Assembly: GCA_002839765.1 (NCBI GenBank)
Contig: PGYR01000027.1
Span: 1-38,597 of the forward strand
Source: Ignavibacteriae bacterium HGW-Ignavibacteriae-4
GTDB taxonomy: Bacteria; Bacteroidota; Ignavibacteria; Kapaibacteriales; UBA2268
Direction: 5' to 3'
Length of the DNA: 38,597 nucleotides
The stretch's first letter is position 1. Every line of letters starts with the position of its first letter. Position numbers and translations under genes: made by a program. Below are positions 31,635-38,597 of the stretch, piece by piece. Under the pieces are notes generated by a model that did not search any database, was not told where the DNA came from, and was given only the letters and a program-made list of their open reading frames with translations.

Positions 31635-32975
31635 ATGTCTTTTAAGATTGGAGTTATTGGAACTGGCTATGTCGGTTTAGTTTCAGGGACTAGTTTTGCC
31701 GCAGCTGGCAATGATGTACTATGTATTGACATCGACGAGAAAAAAGTTGAGATAATGAAAAGCGGTAAATCTCCGATTTACGAACCGGGATTAGACCACC
31801 TATTAGCTCGTAATATAAAAGAAGGTAGATTGAATTTTTCTACTAATTTGGAACAAGCGGTTTTACAAAGTCAAGTAATCTTCCTTTGTTTACCTACTCC
31901 TCCTAGCGAAGACGGTTCTGCTGATTTGCAACACGTATTGAAAGTAGCAAACGATATAGCTGACCTAATAAATAAGAATAATATAACTGATAAGAAAATA
32001 GTCGTTAACAAAAGTACTGTGCCTGTTGGTACTGCTGCTGCTGTCACAGCTATATTTGAATCTAAATTAGAAAACAATATAGTAAGTGTAGTCTCTAATC
32101 CCGAATTCCTTCGTGAAGGATTTGCTGTTGAAGATGCTATGAAGCCAGAAAGAGTTGTTATTGGTACTTCTTCGAAAGAAGCTGGAGAAATAATGACAGA
32201 TCTTTATCAACCTTTCGTTCGTAGTGGTAATCCTATCTTTATAATGGATGAGAAAAGTGCTGAAGTTACAAAGTATGCTGCAAACTCATTTTTAGCAACT
32301 AAGATTTCATTTATGAATGATTTGTCAGCTTATTGTGAGAAAGTTGGTGCTGATATAGAGCAAATCCGTGCTGGGATTGGCTCTGATAGTAGAATAGGAA
32401 AGCGTTTTCTATTTGCGGGTGTAGGTTATGGTGGCTCATGCTTCCCTAAGGACGTACAAGCACTAGAATACTCTGCAGACCAAGTTGGTTCACCTTTGCA
32501 TATCGTGAAAGCGGCTAGAAGAATAAACTCTGAACAAATACAAAGATTCGTTGATAAAGTAAAAAATAGATTTGATAATCTTAGTGAGACTAGCATAGCA
32601 ATATGGGGTCTTGCGTTTAAGCCAAATACTGACGATGTCCGTGAAGCTCCTGCATTTGTGCTTATTGAAGAATTACTCAAAGCAGGTGTTAAAATATCTG
32701 TGTATGACCAAGAAGCTATGGAGAATACTAAGCTTGAATTTGGTGATAAAATCGAATATTGTGAGGATATGTACTCTTGTTGTGAAGACAAGGACGCTTT
32801 AGTAATCGTGACTGAATGGAATTCGTTCCGCAATCCGAATTTCGATAAACTAAAAGGCTTATTAAAAAACAACATAGTATTTGATGGACGAAACTTATTT
32901 CAACCAGAAGAAATGGCACAAATTGGATTTGAGCACTACCCTGTGGGACGTGGATTTATTCAAAGTCATAAATAA
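31635..32975 (+). CDS. ugd: UDP-glucose 6-dehydrogenase
   Basis: 446 residues, the usual length. The N-terminal NAD-binding Rossmann domain has GVIGTGYVGLVSG (6-18). The central dimer region has TKYAANSFLATKISFMNDL (Lys213 region) and the catalytic Cys269 in GVGYGGSCFPKD. The C-terminal UDP-binding domain has WGLAFKPNTDDVREAP. It oxidises UDP-glucose twice to UDP-glucuronate, a precursor for capsule, exopolysaccharide or LPS sugars. All catalytic residues are present. It has its own promoter, and is followed after 74 bp by a DUF2723 membrane protein, which also fits a surface-glycan role, as do the methyltransferase and glycosyltransferase near 5-7 kb. Confidence 0.95.
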   Translation: MSFKIGVIGTGYVGLVSGTSFAAAGNDVLCIDIDEKKVEIMKSGKSPIYEPGLDHLLARNIKEGRLNFSTNLEQAVLQSQVIFLCLPTPPSEDGSADLQHVLKVANDIADLINKNNITDKKIVVNKSTVPVGTAAAVTAIFESKLENNIVSVVSNPEFLREGFAVEDAMKPERVVIGTSSKEAGEIMTDLYQPFVRSGNPIFIMDEKSAEVTKYAANSFLATKISFMNDLSAYCEKVGADIEQIRAGIGSDSRIGKRFLFAGVGYGGSCFPKDVQALEYSADQVGSPLHIVKAARRINSEQIQRFVDKVKNRFDNLSETSIAIWGLAFKPNTDDVREAPAFVLIEELLKAGVKISVYDQEAMENTKLEFGDKIEYCEDMYSCCEDKDALVIVTEWNSFRNPNFDKLKGLLKNNIVFDGRNLFQPEEMAQIGFEHYPVGRGFIQSHK

Positions 32976-33049
32976 AATCACAGAATATATTTTGTAATTT
33001 TCTGAGTCAATGATAAATTGCTAACTAAAAATAAATAGTAGTTGAGTAA

Positions 33050-34855
33050 ATGAAGAAAATATTAGTAGCTTTATCATTTTTAATTCCAGTATTAGTTTAT
33101 GTGTTAACTCTAGCTCCAGATGTACACTTCACAGATAGTGGAGAGTTAGCTTCGGTTGCTACGAGCTTAGGTATAGCTCACCCAACTGGCTACCCACTTT
33201 TCACTTTAGTTGGTTATTTGTGGGCCAATATACTCCCGTGGGCACCTATTTATAATCTAAATCTGATGGCTGCATTTGCTACAGCGGTCTCATCTATGAT
33301 GCTATTTCTTAGCTTGAGAATCCTATTTGCGAAGTTCAGATTAATCTCAAAAGTTGCTCATCATACAAGTGAAATAAAGAATAATTTATTAGCATTATTC
33401 ATATCGTTTGGTTACTCATTCGCCCTTACTACATGGCAACAGGCTACGTCCGTTGAGGTTTACTCACTACAACTATTGCTAATCAATACATTCATTTATA
33501 TTCTAATAAAGGCATATTACTCCGAAGAGAAATCAGACATATATCTTATACTATCTGGCTTTGTTCTGGGGCTTGGCTTTGCTAATCACCTTACTTCATT
33601 TATGCTCATTCCGGCTGGACTTATTATTTTCTTCTCAAAAACGAAAAATATGAAATCAAATAGCCGATATAAACTTCTACTTTATGTAGTTGGAGCTACC
33701 CTTTTAGGAGTGTTATTATATTTGTATCTGCCAATACGTTCTGCACAATCGCCTATGTTCAATTGGGGCGAAGTTCATCGCAGTTTCGATAAATTCATGT
33801 ATCACGTCACAGGTGCACAGTACCAAGTGTGGATGTTTAGCGATTCTGCTGCTTCCAAAGAGAATTTCAAGCTGTTCTTTGAGCTGATACCTTCGCAACT
33901 TACATGGATTGGTGTGATATTCTTGTTCTATGGCTTCTATGTAATGTATCGTGGTAGTAAGACTATATTCTGGGCATTGATTTCTACGGCTATTCTTTGT
34001 GTGCTATACTCTATGAATTATTCTATTCATGATATAGATTCATACTTCGTCACAGCTTATGTAGTGCTATTCCTCATAGTAGGGCTAGCAGCTAAACAGC
34101 TAATCAACTACCAAGTGAATTTGGTGTACCTGTTTGCATTTATTCCACTTTTCAACCTCTATTCGCACTTTGAGACTAATGATTTATCAAATGATAAAAC
34201 AGTAAGTGAATACTACAGATTAGTAACAGAATCTGCTGAACCTAACGCTATTATTATATCTGCTCAGTGGGACTTTTGGGTTTCCGCATTTTGGTACAAA
34301 GATAAAATAGAAGGTAAAAGACAAGATATAACTCTTATTGAAAAAGAATTATTACGCAGAACTTGGTATGTTAATTCTTTAGAAAAATGGTATCCTGATA
34401 TACAAAAACAATGTAAATCTGAAATTGAACTTTATCAAGAACAGTTAGAAAAATTTGAATCAGATTTGCCTTATGATGGTAGATTAATACAGTCTAGATT
34501 TGTCAACATGATAAACACAATTATAGATCAGAATTATGGTAAAAGACCAATATATTTGACATTTGATATTCTTCAATCTGACCCAGATATAGCAAAGAAT
34601 TATGTGAAAGTACCCGAGGGTTTCTTAGTTAGATTAAGTAAAACTGAAGATAATATCCGACTAGATTACTCAAAATTCGATTTAGATTTACTAGATAAAT
34701 CTACTAAAAACAAGAGTGATCAACTACATCAAATGTCTCGAAATATTGCCCTACTTAATCTAAAAGCCGCTCTCAACTATTACGAGTATAAAGGTGATAA
34801 TCTCAATAAAAGCATATTATTAGAAAAAATTAATAATTTCAATAACTCAAAATAA
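33050..34855 (+). CDS. DUF2723 family multi-pass membrane protein (GT-C-like)
   Basis: 601 residues. About ten membrane helices in the first two thirds, then a soluble domain (about 390-601). The first loop contains the family motif HFTDSGELASVATSLGIAH (Asp29, Glu32) followed by PTGYPL (45-50), the position of the catalytic acidic residues in GT-C glycosyltransferases; a QQATSVEVYSLQ segment follows later. DUF2723 proteins are suspected protein O-mannosyltransferase-like enzymes, common in Bacteroidota, but activity is not established for most. It is shorter than many members (often near 1000 residues), lacking the long C-terminal TPR-like part. It lies 74 bp after ugd, possibly the same transcript. 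Confidence 0.85.
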   Translation: MKKILVALSFLIPVLVYVLTLAPDVHFTDSGELASVATSLGIAHPTGYPLFTLVGYLWANILPWAPIYNLNLMAAFATAVSSMMLFLSLRILFAKFRLISKVAHHTSEIKNNLLALFISFGYSFALTTWQQATSVEVYSLQLLLINTFIYILIKAYYSEEKSDIYLILSGFVLGLGFANHLTSFMLIPAGLIIFFSKTKNMKSNSRYKLLLYVVGATLLGVLLYLYLPIRSAQSPMFNWGEVHRSFDKFMYHVTGAQYQVWMFSDSAASKENFKLFFELIPSQLTWIGVIFLFYGFYVMYRGSKTIFWALISTAILCVLYSMNYSIHDIDSYFVTAYVVLFLIVGLAAKQLINYQVNLVYLFAFIPLFNLYSHFETNDLSNDKTVSEYYRLVTESAEPNAIIISAQWDFWVSAFWYKDKIEGKRQDITLIEKELLRRTWYVNSLEKWYPDIQKQCKSEIELYQEQLEKFESDLPYDGRLIQSRFVNMINTIIDQNYGKRPIYLTFDILQSDPDIAKNYVKVPEGFLVRLSKTEDNIRLDYSKFDLDLLDKSTKNKSDQLHQMSRNIALLNLKAALNYYEYKGDNLNKSILLEKINNFNNSK

Positions 34856-34870
34856 AGTTTGTAATATTCT

Positions 34871-34915
34871 GTTACTTTTTGTAGTTTCGATTGTTATTAT
34901 AGTAGTAACAAAACA
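34871..34915 (+). promoter_or_regulatory. Candidate promoter/operator shared with the 2.9-kb lipoprotein gene
   Basis: GTTACTTTTT (34871-34880), 12 bases, GTTATTATAGTAG (34893-34905), then TAACAAAA. The blocks and the 12-base spacing match the minus-strand region 3001-2956. The core is a near inverted repeat (GTTA..TAAC). A separate TTTG-n20-TAGTTTCG pair (34858-34889) could be the promoter itself, but it is not conserved in the other copy. Confidence 0.5.
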
Positions 34916-34933
34916 ATTATGAGATAAAACTAT

Positions 34934-36211
34934 ATGAAATCTATTTACAGATTATTATTACTAATGCTACTTAGTAGTACAGTACTATTCTATTCTTGTT
35001 CTGAAGACGAACCTATTATATCTGGGAATGACGATATGGTAGCAGAATTTGGACTTGAAGTCTTGCCAGAGATACCTTATCCTCCGGATAATCAATATAA
35101 CCCCGACAGAATAGAATTGGGACGTTTATTATTTTATGACCCAATTTTATCAGCTGAGAATGCTTCTTCGTGCGGTACTTGTCATCACCCAGCATTAGCA
35201 TTTGGTGATGGACGTAAATTACCTGCTGGAGTTAGTAATTCTCTACATATTGGACCGAAAAGAGAATTAGGTGTTTCAAAAGCAACTAACTTACCAATTG
35301 GCGATGTTCCACGTAACTCACCAACTGTATTTAATACAGCTTTCAATTTAGATAGTACTGGTAAATTGACTCCTTTTGGTGTTATGTTTTGGGATGGTAG
35401 GGCTAAAGGGTTGGAATCGCAAGCAGTTAAACCTCCCACGTCTAGAGAAGAAATGAAAGGAGATATCAATTCACCGAGTAATGTAATTACACTATTATGC
35501 GGAAAGATGGATAAAATTCCTGAGTATACGAATTTATTCAAAAAAGCATTCCCTGATGAAGCAAAAGATTTTGCGGCTAGAGGTGATCAATTTATGATAT
35601 CAAAAAAGATGTTAGGGCAAGTATTAGGTGCTTTCCAAAGAGAATTAGTTACGCGTAATACGGCTTATGATAGATTTGTGATGGGTGATAAACAGGCATT
35701 AACTGAAAACCAAAAGAAAGGTCTGAGATTATTCTTTACAAAAGGGAAATGTGCTACATGCCATAGTGGACCTAACTTCTCAGATTATAAATTCATAGTC
35801 CAAGGTGTACCGCAGATTGGTCCTGGTAAAAAGCTACTAGCAGGTGAAGATTTTGGTAGAGAAGAGTTTACAGAACAAGTATCTGGTAGGTTTGCTTTCA
35901 GAACACCATCTTTAAGAAACGTATCTTTAACTGCACCTTATATGCACGATGGAGTTTTCGAAACTCTAGAAGAAGTAGTCCAATTCTACAATAATGCATC
36001 GCAACCTAGACATCCAAAAGTAACGGACAATATGCTGCACCCTTCGCTACGTGAGCCACTTGGTCTTACTAAAGAAGAAGTAAATCAACTAGTTGAATTT
36101 ATGCATGCCCTTGAGGACAATGGTTCTCTACTTGACCCTAAATTGTTAGAAGTTCCAGCTTCTGTTCCTTCTGGAATGCTCCCTCTCAATGGGGCTGTCT
36201 ATACAAAGTAA
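34934..36211 (+). CDS. Di-haem cytochrome c peroxidase (MauG/CCP family) lipoprotein
   Basis: 425 residues. The N-terminal signal ends at a lipobox-like FYSC (Cys22). Two c-type haem sites are present: CGTCHH (Cys80, Cys83, His84) in the first domain and CATCH (Cys273, Cys276, His277) in the second. Family landmarks LGRLLFYDP (62-70), SCGTCHHP, FWDGRA (152-157), FRTPSLRN and YMHDG are all visible, as expected for bacterial CCP and MauG. It would reduce hydrogen peroxide or act on a protein partner in the periplasm, taking electrons from a small cytochrome. The partner is not in the window. It is transcribed alone, with a distinctive upstream motif and a strong terminator. Confidence 0.93.
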   Translation: MKSIYRLLLLMLLSSTVLFYSCSEDEPIISGNDDMVAEFGLEVLPEIPYPPDNQYNPDRIELGRLLFYDPILSAENASSCGTCHHPALAFGDGRKLPAGVSNSLHIGPKRELGVSKATNLPIGDVPRNSPTVFNTAFNLDSTGKLTPFGVMFWDGRAKGLESQAVKPPTSREEMKGDINSPSNVITLLCGKMDKIPEYTNLFKKAFPDEAKDFAARGDQFMISKKMLGQVLGAFQRELVTRNTAYDRFVMGDKQALTENQKKGLRLFFTKGKCATCHSGPNFSDYKFIVQGVPQIGPGKKLLAGEDFGREEFTEQVSGRFAFRTPSLRNVSLTAPYMHDGVFETLEEVVQFYNNASQPRHPKVTDNMLHPSLREPLGLTKEEVNQLVEFMHALEDNGSLLDPKLLEVPASVPSGMLPLNGAVYTK

Positions 36212-36221
36212 TTTCAAAATC

Positions 36222-36252
36222 AAAGCTGTCTTAATCGACAGCTTTTTTTTTT
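36222..36252 (+). terminator. Rho-independent terminator of the peroxidase gene
   Basis: A perfect 9-bp stem AAAGCTGTC (36222-36230) and GACAGCTTT (36237-36245) with a 6-base loop, running directly into ten T residues (36243-36252). It lies 10 bp after the stop codon. Confidence 0.93.
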
Positions 36253-36284
36253 GTTATAATCAGAAGACGGATTTTATTTATATT

Positions 36285-36307
36285 CAAAAATACCATTTTC
36301 GAAATGG
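36285..36307 (-). terminator. Probable terminator of the SulP gene
   Basis: Read on the minus strand: stem CCATTT, loop CGA, stem AAATGG (36307-36293), followed by TATTTTTG. It lies about 30 bp downstream of the SulP stop. The stem is short and AT-rich, so strength is uncertain. Confidence 0.55.
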
Positions 36308-36337
36308 CATTGATTTTCAGTATAGATTCTAACCAAA

Positions 36338-37876
36338 CTACTTCCCATTCACCAAATCAACTGGCAATCTGTAAGTTGGGTCCTCTATTACATTCACATC
36401 GATTATAGCTTCAGCGTCTTTCAGTAATTTGCGGCAATCGCTACTAAGGTGACGAAGATGGACAACTTTTCCGACTTTGCTATATCTCTCTGTTAATCGG
36501 TTAAGTGCTTCGATAGCTGACATATCGACTACTCGGCTCTCCGCGAAATCTATAATGACTTCATTGGGGTCGCCCAATACATCGAATTTCTCATTGAATA
36601 CTGTTACTGAACCAAAGAAAAGTGGTCCATATATCTCATAGTGCTTAATTCCATTATCATCAACATATTTTCTAGCTCTGATTCGTTTTGCACTGTCCCA
36701 AGCAAATACTAGTGCCGAAATAATAACACCCACGATTACTGCTATAGCTAGGTTGTGAAGCACTGCCGTTACAAGAGTAACTAATACCATTACAAAAATA
36801 TCAGATTTCGGCATTCGGCGTAATGTATTGAAACTTGCCCATTCGAATGTACCGATTGATACCATTATCATCAGACCCGTCAAAGCTGCCATTGGCAATT
36901 GCTCTATTAGCTCAGCTCCGAACATAATGAATACTAATAGCATAACGGCTGCAACTATACCAGAAATTCTTGCTCTAGCTCCAGAAGAGATGTTGATCAA
37001 ACTCTGACCTATCATAGCACAACCACCCATACCAGAGAAAAATCCTGATAATATATTGGCTGCACCCTGTGCTACGGCTTCTTTGTTTCCACGTCCACGA
37101 GTTTCTGTTATCTCGTCTATTATATTCAATGTAAGTAAACTTTCTATCAACCCAACTGCTGCCATAACTGCTGAGTATGGCAAGATAGTCATAAACATCT
37201 CCATGTCAAATGGAACAGAAGGAATGTGGAATGGAGGGAACCCACCAGAAATTGATGCTATATCGCCCACTGTGCGAGTATCTATACCAAATGCGACTAC
37301 TATCCCAAAAATTGAAAGAATAGCTACTAGTGAAGCTGGAATCGCCTTGCTTAGCTTAGGTAATCCCCATATAATAAGCATTGAAAGTAACACTAATCCC
37401 ATAAATATATAAAGCTGATCACCTACCATCCAATTACCCGAAGTATCCTTGAATTGGTCTAGTTGGGAAGAAAAGATAATAATTGCTAGACCATTCACAA
37501 ACCCGAATATAACGGGGTGGGGGACTAGCCGCATTAGCTTACCTAACTTCAGTACTCCGGTTATTACTTGGAAAATACCTGCTAGTACTACTGCTGCAAA
37601 TACATATTCGACACCGTGACTAATAACCAATGCTACTATAACAACTGCTATTGCTCCCGTTGCACCTGATATCATACCCGGTCGACCACCAAAAATAGAT
37701 GTAATCAATCCCATAACGAAGGCAGCGTAAAGCCCAGTTAGTGGTGACAAACCAGCGATTAGCGCGAATGCTACTGCCTCTGGCACTAATGCTAAAGCAA
37801 CTGTAAGCCCCGAAAGGACTTCTGTTTTGTAGTCAATCTTTTCGGTTGGTGTAAAGAAGTTTATAAGAGTTTGCAT
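36338..37876 (-). CDS. SulP family anion transporter with STAS domain
   Basis: 512 residues. The membrane part (about 1-410, some 10-14 helices in the SLC26/SulP inverted-repeat fold) has the signature ALVPEAVAFALIAGLSPLTG-like segment near 28-47 and the FGGRPGMISGATGA segment (about 62-75) that contributes to the substrate site. The C-terminal STAS domain (about 425-505) has VIIDFAESRVVDMSAIEAL and the GKVVHLRHLS strand. SulP proteins carry sulfate, bicarbonate or dicarboxylates across the inner membrane by proton or sodium symport; the anion cannot be told here, and neither carbonic anhydrase nor sulfate-assimilation genes are adjacent. Single gene with its own terminator. Confidence 0.93.
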   Translation of the reverse strand: MQTLINFFTPTEKIDYKTEVLSGLTVALALVPEAVAFALIAGLSPLTGLYAAFVMGLITSIFGGRPGMISGATGAIAVVIVALVISHGVEYVFAAVVLAGIFQVITGVLKLGKLMRLVPHPVIFGFVNGLAIIIFSSQLDQFKDTSGNWMVGDQLYIFMGLVLLSMLIIWGLPKLSKAIPASLVAILSIFGIVVAFGIDTRTVGDIASISGGFPPFHIPSVPFDMEMFMTILPYSAVMAAVGLIESLLTLNIIDEITETRGRGNKEAVAQGAANILSGFFSGMGGCAMIGQSLINISSGARARISGIVAAVMLLVFIMFGAELIEQLPMAALTGLMIMVSIGTFEWASFNTLRRMPKSDIFVMVLVTLVTAVLHNLAIAVIVGVIISALVFAWDSAKRIRARKYVDDNGIKHYEIYGPLFFGSVTVFNEKFDVLGDPNEVIIDFAESRVVDMSAIEALNRLTERYSKVGKVVHLRHLSSDCRKLLKDAEAIIDVNVIEDPTYRLPVDLVNGK

Positions 37877-38068
37877 TTGAAGTAATTATCATTATTTGAC
37901 AAATAAAAGACGGCAAGTTCCGAAAAAATATGCTTATATCAATATATTGAGTGGCATTTAGCTGAGGAGTAGTTCCTATTTATCTATATTTTTAGGTTTA
38001 TGAATTATTCGTTAATTTAATGGAATGTATAAGTTAGAAAATTGAATAAATATCAAAAGAGCTATACA

Positions 38069-38491
38069 ATGAATTCTGTCAAAATTTGGGTACATATTAT
38101 TTTTTCTACTAAGAATAGAGAACCCTTACTTACTGATGATGTAAGAGATCTAGTATTCAATAATATAAGGCAAATTGCAAAAGAAAAGAATATTTATATT
38201 AAATCAATTAATGGGTGGCAAGATCACTGTCATTGTTTGGTCTGTCTTAACAAAAATCAATCTATCAATAAGATAGTAAAGCAGATAAAGGAAAAATCAT
38301 CAGATTGGATAAATAAATCAAGCGTGATAAAAGGGTTCAATTGGCAAGATGATTATTTTGCTGTATCAGTTAGCGAATCGAATCTAGACAAAGTTATTCA
38401 TTATATTGATAATCAATCTGAGCATCATAGATTCAAATCGTTTAATGATGAGTACACAGAGTTTAAGGAGTATTTCAATAAGAGTACTTAA
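38069..38491 (+). CDS. IS200-like (Y1/HUH) transposase, RAYT type
   Basis: 140 residues from the ATG at 38069; a TTG at 38042 would add nine residues but the alignment-like start is MNSVKIWVHIIFSTKNREPL. It has the HUH pair as His53-Cys-His55 in GWQDHCHCLVCL and the likely catalytic Tyr112 in HYIDNQSEHH; FNWQDDYFAVSVSES (90-104) is the other family block. These single-copy, domesticated-looking transposases (REP-associated tyrosine transposases) nick single-stranded hairpins and help spread REP sequences. Two strong hairpins lie within 80 bp after its stop, as expected for a RAYT. No accessory tnpB is present. Confidence 0.88.
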   Translation: MNSVKIWVHIIFSTKNREPLLTDDVRDLVFNNIRQIAKEKNIYIKSINGWQDHCHCLVCLNKNQSINKIVKQIKEKSSDWINKSSVIKGFNWQDDYFAVSVSESNLDKVIHYIDNQSEHHRFKSFNDEYTEFKEYFNKST

Positions 38492-38507
38492 TTGATATAT
38501 TATATTG

Positions 38508-38567
38508 CCGTCGGTTTTAACCGACGGGCAGCAAGGAAATCTACGCAAGTCCTCCCTTGAGGGAGGA
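38508..38567. repeat. REP-like hairpin pair after the transposase
   Basis: Hairpin 1 has a perfect 9-bp stem CCGTCGGTT, loop TT, AACCGACGG (38508-38527). Hairpin 2 has TCCTCCC, loop TTGA, GGGAGGA (38550-38567), followed by TTTAGGTGGGTG. The second resembles the CCCTCTT hairpin with CTAGGGTG at 11745-11776. They are candidate substrates of the neighbouring transposase. Confidence 0.7.
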
Positions 38568-38597
38568 TTTAGGTGGGTGTTAAATTTAAAACGGATG

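Noticed and set aside
37965-37977. AGGA-GTAGT-TCCT hairpin before the transposase as its left-end REP
   Set aside because: The stem is only 4 bp and unlike the strong hairpins on the right side; too weak to call.

Overview
The window is an AT-rich stretch (by eye roughly one third G+C) from a Gram-negative bacterium of the Bacteroidota/Chlorobiota superphylum, possibly an Ignavibacteria- or Kapabacteria-type lineage; the exact taxon is inference. Supporting signs are type IX secretion (T9SS) type A sorting domains, ELWxxDGT-repeat proteins, a DUF2723 membrane protein, a menaquinone-type UbiE, outer-membrane barrels ending in Phe, and several TTG-n19/20-TAnnTTTG-like promoters. There is no tRNA, rRNA, CRISPR array or prophage.

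Layout. 1-4.9 kb: 3' part of a TonB-dependent receptor, a DUF2202 ferritin-like lipoprotein, a small Asp/Lys-rich lipoprotein, an orphan sensor kinase and a TerC-type membrane protein, followed by a cluster of tiny hairpins. 5.1-11.7 kb: a SAM methyltransferase and a GT4 glycosyltransferase (divergent), UbiE, an EgtB-like iron enzyme, an ECF sigma factor overlapping a small two-helix membrane protein, and RqcH. 11.7-12.2 kb: a gene-poor mosaic of dispersed-repeat debris.

12.2-24.3 kb is the most unusual part: a hexapeptide acyltransferase followed by five tandem ELWxxDGT-repeat secreted proteins, each with a T9SS tail, plus one unrelated secreted protein. The paralogues share DNA at their ends (ribosome-binding site, start and signal peptide; the sorting domain down to the stop) while their centres have diverged. 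The tail codons Lys-Glu-stop also form the Shine-Dalgarno sequence of the next gene. A fragment of that tail survives, in frame, after the stop of the unrelated gene, and an 8-bp remnant precedes the first array gene. This looks like an array that grows, shrinks and exchanges cores by recombination between conserved ends.

24.5-31.6 kb is a tightly coupled envelope operon: a 1057-residue TPR protein, an outer-membrane barrel, an acidic single-pass SPOR protein, a TonB-like protein, and a 57-residue two-helix protein. 31.6-36.2 kb holds UDP-glucose dehydrogenase, a DUF2723 membrane protein and a di-haem MauG/CCP-type peroxidase lipoprotein with a strong terminator. 36.3-38.6 kb holds a SulP anion transporter and a RAYT-like IS200-type transposase followed by REP-like hairpins. 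The promoter region of the peroxidase shares an extended, equally spaced motif with that of the small lipoprotein more than 30 kb away, suggesting common control.
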